Position numbers and translations under genes: made by a program. A stretch of 7,507 bases of DNA from Candidatus Latescibacterota bacterium (GTDB taxonomy: Bacteria > Krumholzibacteriota > Krumholzibacteriia > Krumholzibacteriales > WJIX01): contig JAUXHZ010000047.1 in assembly GCA_030621255.1 (NCBI GenBank), positions 1-7,507 of the forward strand, written 5' to 3'. This document shows, piece after piece, positions 1 through 6,316 of this stretch; the stretch's first letter is position 1, and each line of letters starts with the position of its first letter. A model generated the notes under the pieces. The model was not told the DNA's origin. It worked only from the letters and a program-made list of their open reading frames with translations, and ran no database searches.

Positions 1-2
1 CG

Positions 3-80
3 CCGGAGGAAAGAGTAAATATACCCTCGGTAAAGACTTTCTGGAAGCTTCTGACAGCGGTACTCGAGGAAATGGCTTAA
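3..80 (+). CDS. C-terminal tail of an upstream gene (partial, unidentified)
   Basis: Reading from base 3 gives 25 residues ending at a TAA at 78-80. The residues are helix-like, with the end reading KTFWKLLTAVLEEMA. A strong hairpin starts 26 nt after the stop, which fits a gene end. The fragment is too short to name. A second frame, from base 2, stays open to a stop at 176-178. It runs straight through the hairpin and gives a low-complexity polar peptide, so I prefer the first reading. The choice between them is not secure. Confidence 0.3.
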   Translation, partial: PEERVNIPSVKTFWKLLTAVLEEMA

Positions 81-105
81 AAATAGAGCAAGATGAAGAC
101 AGGTT

Positions 106-145
106 ATTGCCGGAGTCCGGGAACTATCTCCGGAGCTCCGGCAAT
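106..145. repeat. Strong imperfect inverted repeat (hairpin)
   Basis: The arm at 106-115 (ATTGCCGGAG) pairs perfectly with 136-145 (CTCCGGCAAT). After a small internal bulge (T116 against A134-G135), CCGG at 117-120 pairs with CCGG at 130-133 around a 9-nt loop. That makes 14 base pairs, mostly G-C, in an AT-rich stretch. It could end transcription of the gene stopping at base 80, but no T-run follows on either strand, so it is not a classical intrinsic terminator. A dispersed intergenic palindrome or a 3'-end RNA stabiliser are the alternatives. Confidence 0.6.
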
Positions 146-224
146 GATGCTTATGGCAAAAAAGGTTGGTTTAATTAAGCTGTAAGAGCATAGATGCAAG
201 TGTTTGGTGTTGAAACTAAAGGGC

Positions 225-252
225 TTGACTTTATTCTCTGAGTTATTATTCT
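225..252 (+). promoter_or_regulatory. Candidate sigma-70-type promoter for the tRNA-Trp/trpS/tnaA unit
   Basis: TTGACT at 225-230 matches the -35 consensus at five of six positions. TATTCT at 247-252 matches the -10 at four of six, with a 16-nt spacer. Initiation would fall near 259, about 9 nt before the mature tRNA 5' end, a normal leader for a tRNA gene. No comparably good promoter is visible between the tRNA and trpS, so this one may serve the whole block. Confidence 0.4.
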
Positions 253-267
253 TAGATATTGATTTAC

Positions 268-340
268 AGGGGTGTGGCTCAATTGGCAGAGCATCGGTCT
301 CCAAAACCGAGGGTTGCAGGTTCGAGTCCTGCCATCCCTA
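268..340 (+). tRNA. tRNA-Trp, anticodon CCA
   Basis: The cloverleaf folds completely. The acceptor is 268-274 with 333-339 (seven pairs, one G-U). The D arm is 277-280/289-292 with an 8-nt loop holding the invariant GG. The anticodon stem is 294-298/306-310 with loop CTCCAAA, giving anticodon CCA at 301-303. The variable loop is five bases. The T arm is 316-320/328-332 with loop TTCGAGT. U8, A14, U33 and the T-loop signature are all present, so it should be functional. The 3' CCA is not encoded: TTTTT follows directly and must be trimmed and replaced by CCA. The first pair is A1-U72 as in E. coli tRNA-Trp, but the discriminator (base 340) is A, whereas bacterial tRNA-Trp usually has G73, a main identity element for bacterial TrpRS. 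The gene sits 54 nt before trpS with no hairpin terminator between, so joint transcription and processing out of the mRNA is likely. Confidence 0.96.
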
Positions 341-382
341 TTTTTAATATCTCGTCTGCCGGTTTCAAGGTAAAATAGTATT

Positions 383-388
383 AGGAGG
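383..388 (+). promoter_or_regulatory. trpS: Ribosome binding site of trpS
   Basis: AGGAGG lies 6 nt before the ATG at 395. It is a full-strength Shine-Dalgarno sequence that fixes the trpS start. The rest of the tRNA-trpS gap (341-382) is AT-rich and shows no hairpin, leader ORF or T-box-like element. Confidence 0.85.
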
Positions 389-394
389 TAGTGG

Positions 395-1426
395 ATGCCG
401 AAAAAGAGGGTCACGAGTGGGATGCGGCCGACCGGTAGCCTCCATCTCGGGAATTTGTTGGGGGCGCTTGAGAACTGGGTTTCTCTGCAGGATAAATATG
501 ACTGCTATTTTTTTATTGTGGATTGGCATTCTCTGACAACACCGGGTGGGGGTGGTGCGGTTGGTTACGAAAATACTGGAGAGTTGAAAGATAATATTCA
601 TGAAATCGCGATAGACTGGATTTCGGCGGGCCTCGATCCTGAAAAGTGTTCAATATTTATTCAGTCTCTTGTGCCTGAAGTAGCGGAACTTTATCTGATT
701 TTGTCGATGGTAACACCTCTTGGCTGGCTGGAACGTAATCCGACATATAGGGAAATGGTGAAGAGTTACGCGATAGAATCTCCAAGCTATGGACTTCTTG
801 GGTATCCTACGCTGCAGTCAGCGGATATTCTCTTGTATAAGGGTGATTTTGTGCCTGTCGGTAAGGATCAGGAAGCTCATATCAATATGACAAAGGATCT
901 TGCCGCCCGGTTCAATAATCTCTACAACAAGGATGTATTCCCTTTAACCGAGGCCCTTCTTGCTGAAGTGCCGAAAGTGCCTGGAATTGATAGTGTTAAT
1001 AAAAAAATGAGCAAGAGTTCCGGGAATCACATATCTCTTTCTCTTGGGGAGGAAGAAACCATAAAGAGGATAAAAACCATGTTTACAGATCCCGTCAAGA
1101 TACGAAAGGATGACCCCGGCCATCCTGATGGATGTGTGGTTTACGCCTTTCACAAAATATATAATAGCGAAAACCTTGAGGGGATTTATTCCGAATGTAA
1201 AAGCGGGAAAAGGGGTTGTGTGGACTGTAAGATGCAGCTTGCGGTTAAATTGAATGAAAGTCTCCGCCCAATAAGGGAGAAAAGAAAAGAGCTTGAAAAA
1301 AAACCGGAAATAATAGCAGATATTCTGGAGTCCGGAGCTTCCACAGCCCGCGGTATAGCCAGGGATACACTTGAAGAAGTGAGAGACGCGATGAAACTGC
1401 CAACCAGGGGGATATTTAATGTCTGA
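395..1426 (+). CDS. trpS: Tryptophanyl-tRNA synthetase, predicted iron-sulphur type
   Basis: A cytosolic class I aminoacyl-tRNA synthetase that activates tryptophan with ATP and loads it on tRNA-Trp. The 343 residues are close to the usual length (about 330). The HIGH motif is HLGN at 17-20, after the family start SGMRPTGSL. The KMSKS loop is intact at 204-208. The TrpRS core signatures YPTLQSADILLY and VPVGKDQEAH are present. A glycine-rich insert (PGGGGAVGYENTGE) follows VDWHSLTT near residue 50. Cysteines at 247, 268, 275 and 278 give C-x20-C-x6-C-x2-C, almost the spacing known for the [4Fe-4S] cluster of Thermotoga maritima TrpRS, which lies at the anticodon-binding side. I infer a cluster here too. 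The start is set by AGGAGG 6 nt upstream. The gene follows its likely substrate tRNA by 54 nt, and its last 8 nt overlap tnaA, so the three are probably one operon. Whether the genome holds a second trpS cannot be told from this window. Confidence 0.96.
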   Translation: MPKKRVTSGMRPTGSLHLGNLLGALENWVSLQDKYDCYFFIVDWHSLTTPGGGGAVGYENTGELKDNIHEIAIDWISAGLDPEKCSIFIQSLVPEVAELYLILSMVTPLGWLERNPTYREMVKSYAIESPSYGLLGYPTLQSADILLYKGDFVPVGKDQEAHINMTKDLAARFNNLYNKDVFPLTEALLAEVPKVPGIDSVNKKMSKSSGNHISLSLGEEETIKRIKTMFTDPVKIRKDDPGHPDGCVVYAFHKIYNSENLEGIYSECKSGKRGCVDCKMQLAVKLNESLRPIREKRKELEKKPEIIADILESGASTARGIARDTLEEVRDAMKLPTRGIFNV

Positions 1427-3053
1427 AGCCATAGATTATTTTATTTCCAAATTCCGGGATAATATAAAGAGAGAATATGAACCTGGCCGCTATTTCAGGC
1501 CCCGCCCCTATCGAAACGCTTCGGTTCGTTTCAGAAACTGTTCGATTGAAGATTTTGAGAAGAGACGGGATATTCTGGTAACTGAAGCCGGGTTAAATGC
1601 TTTTATGTTCAGATCGGATATGATCCCCGGGTGTGACCTTCTGTCAGACTCAGGCACCACTACGATGACAATGCGGCAATGGGCGGCAATGCTTCTTGGT
1701 GATGAGGCATATGGTTCGAACGAAGGCTATTTTGAACTGAAAAATCAGATTACCGAGACATTCGGCAAGGATTGGAAATCTGGTAATGAAAATCGATCAG
1801 GAGAAAACCTCTTTATTTTTCACCAGGGGAGAGCGGTTGAAAACGCCTTGTTTACGGTTTTGGGGCGTGTAGCCGGGCGTAAGGGCGAGACGCGGCAATC
1901 GAAGCTCGCGAATGGACTCATGCCGGCATTAAAGAAGCGTATTGAATCAAAGCTGCTTTCTGTTAAAGGCAATGCGGTCGGGGACTACGATTCACTATTT
2001 ATCATTCCGAGTAATTCTCATTTTGATACAACACAGGGAAATATTGAGGATAAGGGAATGATACCTATAAATTTACCCTGTCCGCAGCATCTGGCGGATG
2101 ACCATGATTGCCGCTTCAGGGGGGATATGGATGTTGATGAGATTGAGAATTTACTTGAAAATGAGGGAAGCAGAGTTCCGTTGGTCTATATAACTATTAC
2201 AAACAATACTGGTGGGGGTCAGCCGGTATCGATTGCTAATATTAAGCGGATTCGCGAAATAACTGATCGTTTCAATATTCCCTTTTTCTTCGATGCCTGC
2301 AGATTTGCCGAGAATGCCTGGTTTATTAAAAAGTATGAAAAGGGCTACTCAGACAAGAGTATTACTGAAATCGTTCATGAGATGTTCAGCTATGTCGATG
2401 GCTTCCATATCAGTCTAAAAAAGGACGGGCTTGTTAATATGGGCGGAGCGCTTGTTCTGAAGGAAGGTGGAATATTTACGGAAAAACACCCTGATTTTAA
2501 AGGGGGATTGACCGATTATCAGATAATGGCGGAAGGACATCCTACTTACGGCGGCCTTGCCGGCAGAGACCTTAAGAGTATTGTTGAAGGGTTCAGGGTT
2601 GTTGTCAGACAGGATTATCTTGATGCCAGAATAGGGCAGATCAAAAAAGTCGCAGACAGCCTTACCGGATATGGGATCCCGATTATCGAACCTGCCGGCG
2701 GGCACGCGGTATATATTGATATGGACAAATTTTTTGATGGGATAAAAACTGATGATTTTATGGGGGTTTCTGTAACGGCTCTTCTTCTGATTGCCGGGCA
2801 CAGGGTTTGTGAACTTGGAACATATGCCTTCGGCCGCTATGCGGATGGAAATGAAATTCCGCCCGACCCGAGAGTGAATTTTGTAAGGGCTGCCGTTCCC
2901 CGTCTCGCTTATGAAGATATGGATCTTCTATCCTTCGTGGAGGCGGTAAAAGTCCTTTATGATCACAGAGAAAGGATTCCGGGAGTTAATGTTGAGTATG
3001 GACGCGACTTACCTCTACGGCATTTTAAAAGCAGATTTTCATTTAAAAAGTAA
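1419..3053 (+). CDS. tnaA: Tryptophanase (tryptophan indole-lyase), long form
   Basis: A PLP enzyme of the beta-eliminating lyase family that splits L-tryptophan into indole, pyruvate and ammonia. Family landmarks occur in order: GDEAY with the catalytic Tyr at 98; HQGR at 135-138; FDTTQG with Asp203; DACRFAEN with the pyridine-binding Asp292; SLKKDGLVNMGG with the PLP lysine at 335; PTYGGL; and the C-terminal LRHF with His535. Two sites separate tryptophanase from tyrosine phenol-lyase: a hydrophobic residue where the latter has Arg381 (here Leu466), and His rather than Phe near the C-terminus (here His535). Both favour tryptophanase. At 544 residues it exceeds E. coli TnaA (471). By landmark spacing there are about 24 extra N-terminal residues, about 11 between GDEAY and HQGR, and about 32 between HQGR and FDTTQG. 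The start has AGGGGG 7 nt upstream and overlaps the trpS end by 8 nt, so translation is probably coupled. No TnaC-like leader peptide or TnaB permease gene is adjacent. Tryptophanase is strongly supported; preference for another amino acid cannot be excluded. Confidence 0.9.
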   Translation: MSEAIDYFISKFRDNIKREYEPGRYFRPRPYRNASVRFRNCSIEDFEKRRDILVTEAGLNAFMFRSDMIPGCDLLSDSGTTTMTMRQWAAMLLGDEAYGSNEGYFELKNQITETFGKDWKSGNENRSGENLFIFHQGRAVENALFTVLGRVAGRKGETRQSKLANGLMPALKKRIESKLLSVKGNAVGDYDSLFIIPSNSHFDTTQGNIEDKGMIPINLPCPQHLADDHDCRFRGDMDVDEIENLLENEGSRVPLVYITITNNTGGGQPVSIANIKRIREITDRFNIPFFFDACRFAENAWFIKKYEKGYSDKSITEIVHEMFSYVDGFHISLKKDGLVNMGGALVLKEGGIFTEKHPDFKGGLTDYQIMAEGHPTYGGLAGRDLKSIVEGFRVVVRQDYLDARIGQIKKVADSLTGYGIPIIEPAGGHAVYIDMDKFFDGIKTDDFMGVSVTALLLIAGHRVCELGTYAFGRYADGNEIPPDPRVNFVRAAVPRLAYEDMDLLSFVEAVKVLYDHRERIPGVNVEYGRDLPLRHFKSRFSFKK

Positions 3054-3153
3054 CGATTAGAGCTCATCTATATTCCTCCTCACGGTGAAAAACGTTATAC
3101 CTGTCTTTGAACGGACGGGATTACAGTTTCTGTTGCTCTTTTTCCACAGAGTG

Positions 3154-3191
3154 CTGCCTGAAGATTTGACTGTTGTTAAACAGGCAGTTTT
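3154..3191 (+). terminator. tnaA: Possible intrinsic terminator after tnaA
   Basis: CTGCCTG at 3154-3160 pairs perfectly with CAGGCAG at 3181-3187, followed by four T. The loop of 20 nt is long and the T-run short, so it is a weak candidate. It lies 101 nt after the tnaA stop and 94 nt before the histidine kinase. The remaining 3054-3284 sequence shows only a weak GU-containing stem at 3100-3119 and a TATAAG -10-like box at 3221-3226 without a convincing -35. Confidence 0.45.
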
Positions 3192-3284
3192 CTGCAATCG
3201 TTTTATGGAATATTTCATGCTATAAGCCTGTTTGATTTAAATTCGTTTCTCTATGGGAAATAGTGCCGGGGGAAAAATTATACT

Positions 3285-4988
3285 ATGAAAAACAAAAATT
3301 ACGCTCTCGCAAACTCTGACGGAAGTGATAAAAAAGAAAATCAGCTCTCGGCAGTGATGGAAATAGCCAGCCTTATCAATTCCCGGCTGGATCTGGAACA
3401 TATTCTGTCCAGGATAGCAAGAGAAATGGCAAGGGTTATTGATTATGATTTCGGGTGTGTGGCAGTTTATGAAAAGGAAGATAATTGTCTTTATATGCGT
3501 CATATATACAGAAAAAACGGTGATGATTCCTACGAGGGGCGGTATGTCCCGCTTGATGAAAACAATCTTGTAGGATGGGTTGCGATTAACAAGAAACCCG
3601 TTTACCGACGGGATATTCTGAAAGATAATCGCTTTGAAGAAGTCATGAAGGAAGACAATCTCAGGTCGGATATTGTTGTGCCTCTTATTGCCGAGGATTC
3701 TTTTATCGGCACTGTTAATATCGGCAGCTATGAACCTGATCATTTCTCGAAATTAGACATGGAGCTTATCACGAATTTCAGCAAATTAACTTCAATAGCA
3801 GTCAGGAATTCGACTCTATTCGAAGAGCTACATGTTCTTGGAATGAAATACAAGAATCTGATGCATAATGCGAGAGATGTTATAACCCTTCTTGATCTTT
3901 CGGGTAGAATAATTGAATGCAGCGATTCGACTGAAAGGGTATTCGGATATACGAGGGATGAAATAATCGGCGAAGAGTTTTTTAAATTTAAGCTGCCGGA
4001 GAAACAGGAAGAATCGAGAAAGATATTCGCCCAGGTTGTTCAGGGTGAATTAGATCATATGTCAGCAGTGCCTTATGTAAAAAAGAGCGGCGATATCGCT
4101 TATCTGGATATTGATATGAATATTATTAAAATAAGGGGCAGTTCTTATCTTCTGTCAATCGGCCATGATATTACGGCGAGAAAACTTCTTGAAGAAAAGA
4201 TAACGCTTCAGAACCGTGAACTTAAGGAAAAGAACAGAAAGCTGGTGGATCTGGACAGATTGAAGAGTGAGTTTCTTGGCAGGGTGAGTCACGAACTTCG
4301 CACGCCGCTCTCTGTGATTATGGCTTATGTGGATAGTCTGCAGGATGAAAGTGAAGCAACTCCAATAGATAAAGATACAAGAAATGAATTTTTGGGTGTT
4401 ATTTCAAGTCAGGCTGGTAAATTGCTGGGAATTATTAATGATTTGCTTGATCTGTCCAAGGTGGAAGTTTTCAATACAATACTTGATATGAACCAGGGAA
4501 GCATTAATGAAATAGTGCGGCTTTCCGCTAAATTGGTTGAACAAAAGGCTCGGGATAAAAATATTCATATTTCATATGATCTCGATGAGTCTCTTCCTAT
4601 AATAAATTTTGACCCTAAGCGTATCCAGCAGATATGTGTTAATCTGCTGGGAAACGCGGTGAAATTTACAGGGGAAAGTGGTGAAGTTTTCGTTCGTACC
4701 AGCCGTAATGAAGAGGAAGTGATTGTTTCATTCAGTGATTCCGCTCCCCATATCGAGAATGAAAATATCGACGAGATATTCAAGGATTTTACTCAAATCG
4801 ACGGCGGTTCAAGCCGGTTATGGGATGGGATGGGGATCGGGCTCCGCCTAGTCAAACATTATGTCAATATTCACGGAGGCCGTATATGGGTAGATAGGAG
4901 GCATAAGAAAGGAAATACTTTTAATTTTTCTATCCCCGCAAATATTAATATCAACAAGAATAGTTCAAATATGAAGCTTCATGCATAG
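3285..4988 (+). CDS. Soluble hybrid-sensing histidine kinase (GAF-PAS-HisKA-HATPase)
   Basis: A 567-residue two-component sensor kinase without membrane helices, so cytosolic. A GAF domain (about 20-182) and a PAS domain (about 188-300, ending in the typical GHDITARK) sense an unknown signal. A charged coiled coil (about 300-328) joins them to the dimerisation domain, where SHELRTPL places the phospho-acceptor at His336. The catalytic domain has the N box NLLGNAVKF (Asn457), the F box FKDF and the G2 box GMGIGL at 515-520. The G1 box is odd: DSAPHI at 485-490, where D-x-G-x-G is expected, so the aspartate is kept and both glycines are lost. The kinase may bind ATP weakly or act mainly as a phosphatase or scaffold. 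The start has GGGGGAA about 10 nt upstream. An 11-codon ORF (3253-3288) without a ribosome site overlaps the start as ATGA. No receiver domain or response regulator is adjacent, so its partner is elsewhere. Confidence 0.93.
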   Translation: MKNKNYALANSDGSDKKENQLSAVMEIASLINSRLDLEHILSRIAREMARVIDYDFGCVAVYEKEDNCLYMRHIYRKNGDDSYEGRYVPLDENNLVGWVAINKKPVYRRDILKDNRFEEVMKEDNLRSDIVVPLIAEDSFIGTVNIGSYEPDHFSKLDMELITNFSKLTSIAVRNSTLFEELHVLGMKYKNLMHNARDVITLLDLSGRIIECSDSTERVFGYTRDEIIGEEFFKFKLPEKQEESRKIFAQVVQGELDHMSAVPYVKKSGDIAYLDIDMNIIKIRGSSYLLSIGHDITARKLLEEKITLQNRELKEKNRKLVDLDRLKSEFLGRVSHELRTPLSVIMAYVDSLQDESEATPIDKDTRNEFLGVISSQAGKLLGIINDLLDLSKVEVFNTILDMNQGSINEIVRLSAKLVEQKARDKNIHISYDLDESLPIINFDPKRIQQICVNLLGNAVKFTGESGEVFVRTSRNEEEVIVSFSDSAPHIENENIDEIFKDFTQIDGGSSRLWDGMGIGLRLVKHYVNIHGGRIWVDRRHKKGNTFNFSIPANININKNSSNMKLHA

Positions 4989-5013
4989 TGACGATAAAGC
5001 TGCGGAGGAATAT

Positions 5014-5112
5014 ATGTTGTTCCTTCAAATTGTCAAAATATGGAACTGTCCGAATTTGCTCTCGTTCAAAGATTATACGAAACTGATTTTTCCACTTTTA
5101 TCTTCAATTTGA
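5014..5112 (+). CDS. Small ORF after the histidine kinase (hypothetical, 32 aa)
   Basis: An ATG at 5014 follows GGAGG at 5004-5008 with 5-nt spacing, starting 25 nt after the kinase stop. It encodes 32 residues, hydrophobic and aromatic (start MLFLQIVKIW, end KLIFPLLSSI), with a single Cys. The last 40 nt run antisense to the 3' end of the PhzF-family gene. The ribosome site is the only positive evidence. I recognise no family, and it may be chance. No clear terminator for either converging gene is visible in 4989-5072. Confidence 0.22.
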   Translation: MLFLQIVKIWNCPNLLSFKDYTKLIFPLLSSI

Positions 5113-6077
5113 AGTTCTTTTGTAATGGATGTGATGGCGACTCCACCCACAAAAGCAGTATTCAGATCACCGGCGGATTTGTCGATTTCCACGAATATCT
5201 TCGCAAAATAATCTCTGTCCTTGCCCTGCTCTATAAGCATTGAATCTTTTGTAGTTACTCCATGGCGATGAAGATAGGTTGCTATGCAGACAGCCGCGTT
5301 CGCGGAACCCGGATCTTCCCAGAGGCCGATAGCCGGCGCGAAATGTCTTGAATATGCCATGCTGTTATCTGAGTAGGTATCAAGTGAGAAAATGTCATTT
5401 GTCTGGATTCCGTGTTTCCGGTTCATCAGGCTTAATTTGATAAGGTCGGGTTTAAGATTGAGGAGTGTTTCCTTATGTTTGACTGGTATTAGAAATTGCT
5501 TAAGGCCGGTATATATATTTTCCATAGGAAGCCCTGTTTGAAGAATTTCACTCTCATCAATCTGGAGGATTTCCGCGATTTTCCCTGAAGAAATAGTTGT
5601 TTTTTTGAAATCTTTTACAGATTGGCGGGTCATAATTTTCTGGAGCCATCCTTCATTCCTGATTCTAACCGTGTTTAAATCGGGTTGCTTATTGAATCCG
5701 TAATCTGTTTCTGATTGATTGTCCGCATGGAAATATATATCGAGTGGAACCTCGCCGATGTTTGTTTCAAAATATATTCTGTTAACTCCATCTCGAAGTT
5801 GGATTTGCCCATCTTCTATCAAAGCAAAACAGGCACCGATTGTTGTATGGCCGCTGATGTCGAGTTCATCGCTCGGAGTAAAATATCTTACTCTGGCCAA
5901 CGCTTTCTGTGTACTTGGCATTGCAATAAAAGCGCTTTCCGATAGGTTGATTTCCCTTGCGATATTCTGCATCTTTTCTACCGTTAATCCTTCGGCGTTA
6001 GTGATAATCCCGGTCGGATTTCCATGAAAAGTGGTAGTTGTAAAAACATCCACGGTTTTTAAGGTGAATTTTCTCAT
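5073..6077 (-). CDS. PhzF-family isomerase-like protein
   Basis: A 334-residue cytosolic protein of the phenazine-biosynthesis-like PhzF fold, two similar halves of diaminopimelate-epimerase type. The first half shows VDVFTTTTFHGNPTGI, then NLSESAF with Glu47 at the place of the PhzF catalytic glutamate, and YFTPSDELDISGHTTIG with His77. The second half shows GLWEDPGSANAAVCIATYL and, near the end, AFVGGVAITSI. In the second-half motif many relatives read EDPATGSA; here it is EDPGSANA, about two residues shorter, so substrate or activity may differ. Most PhzF-like proteins have no known substrate, and no phenazine gene is nearby, so I give no pathway. The reading frame continues upstream to a GTG at 6179, but AGGAGG at 6085-6090 sits 7 nt before the ATG at 6077, which also begins the conserved domain, so I choose 6077. 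It converges on the kinase gene and diverges from cheR. Confidence 0.88.
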   Translation of the reverse strand: MRKFTLKTVDVFTTTTFHGNPTGIITNAEGLTVEKMQNIAREINLSESAFIAMPSTQKALARVRYFTPSDELDISGHTTIGACFALIEDGQIQLRDGVNRIYFETNIGEVPLDIYFHADNQSETDYGFNKQPDLNTVRIRNEGWLQKIMTRQSVKDFKKTTISSGKIAEILQIDESEILQTGLPMENIYTGLKQFLIPVKHKETLLNLKPDLIKLSLMNRKHGIQTNDIFSLDTYSDNSMAYSRHFAPAIGLWEDPGSANAAVCIATYLHRHGVTTKDSMLIEQGKDRDYFAKIFVEIDKSAGDLNTAFVGGVAITSITKELQIEDKSGKISFV

Positions 6078-6084
6078 TTGCAAA

Positions 6085-6090
6085 CCTCCT
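6085..6090 (-). promoter_or_regulatory. Ribosome binding site deciding the PhzF-family start
   Basis: On the minus strand AGGAGG is spaced 7 nt from the ATG at 6077. The 34 extra codons upstream of it include the Shine-Dalgarno itself (encoding part of SQGGLQ) and do not match the family, so the longer GTG-initiated form is very unlikely. Confidence 0.8.
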
Positions 6091-6254
6091 TGTGATTTCT
6101 TTGCAAAAAGCGATACGTTTACTGTGATTCCCGGAGCTTTCCTGTTGTACTTAAGACTTCCTTTTCCGGGGTTGTTCACTCTCTCTATATTATTGTAACT
6201 GTATGGTAAAAAGCAAGTTCCATCGATTCTTCGATTTGTTAAATCTGGCTGTCC

Positions 6255-6283
6255 TCAACTTCAGGGTCGGCATGTGGTATAGC
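6255..6283 (+). promoter_or_regulatory. cheR: Weak candidate promoter for cheR
   Basis: TATAGC at 6278-6283 is preceded by TG at 6275-6276, forming an extended -10. A poor -35 (TCAACT at 6255-6260) lies 17 nt upstream. It would give a leader of about 85 nt containing the two palindromes at 6292-6306 and 6317-6339. On the opposite strand a weak pair (TTGCTT at 6216-6211, TAATAT at 6192-6187) could serve the PhzF-family gene. Both are suggestions only. Confidence 0.2.
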
Positions 6284-6291
6284 ATTTGCAA

Positions 6292-6306
6292 TTTCGGTTC
6301 CCGAAA
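6292..6306. repeat. Short inverted repeat upstream of cheR
   Basis: TTTCGG and CCGAAA pair perfectly around a 3-nt loop (TTC). It would form a tight 6-bp hairpin in the cheR leader. No T-run follows directly; four T occur about 10 nt later. Role unknown. Confidence 0.5.
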
Positions 6307-6316
6307 AGAACCCCTC

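Noticed and set aside
2..178. Alternative open frame at the left edge ending at 176-178
   Set aside because: It passes through the strong hairpin, has low-complexity polar composition and gives no recognisable protein; the shorter frame ending at 80 fits better, though neither is certain.
341..394. T-box, attenuator or TnaC-like leader between tRNA-Trp and trpS
   Set aside because: The 54-nt gap has no stem-loop, no T-box consensus and no Trp-containing leader ORF; the T5 after the tRNA lacks a terminator stem of its own.
104..414. Minus-strand ORFs across the tRNA and trpS start
   Set aside because: They are antisense to a perfect tRNA cloverleaf and to trpS, with no ribosome site or family match.
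944..1432. Long minus-strand ORF inside trpS
   Set aside because: Antisense shadow of a confidently identified synthetase; the same holds for the minus-strand frames at 2415-2801, 3237-3743 and 4565-4783.
1419..3053. Tyrosine phenol-lyase
   Set aside because: The position equivalent to Arg381 is Leu466 and the C-terminal Phe position is His535, both as in tryptophanase.
3100..3119. Possible hairpin CCTGTC/GACGGG after tnaA
   Set aside because: Six pairs with a wobble, an 8-nt loop and no T-run; too weak to call a terminator or riboswitch.
3206..3220. Sigma-54-like promoter (GG-N10-GC spacing) before the kinase
   Set aside because: Only the GG and GC dinucleotides match; flanking consensus bases are mostly absent, and such a spacing is expected by chance.
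3253..3288. 11-codon leader ORF overlapping the kinase start
   Set aside because: The ATGA overlap is suggestive, but no Shine-Dalgarno precedes it and the peptide is undistinguished.
5715..6027. Plus-strand ORFs inside the PhzF-family gene
   Set aside because: Shadows of the minus-strand gene, without ribosome sites; the frame at 5040-5243 is rejected for the same reason.
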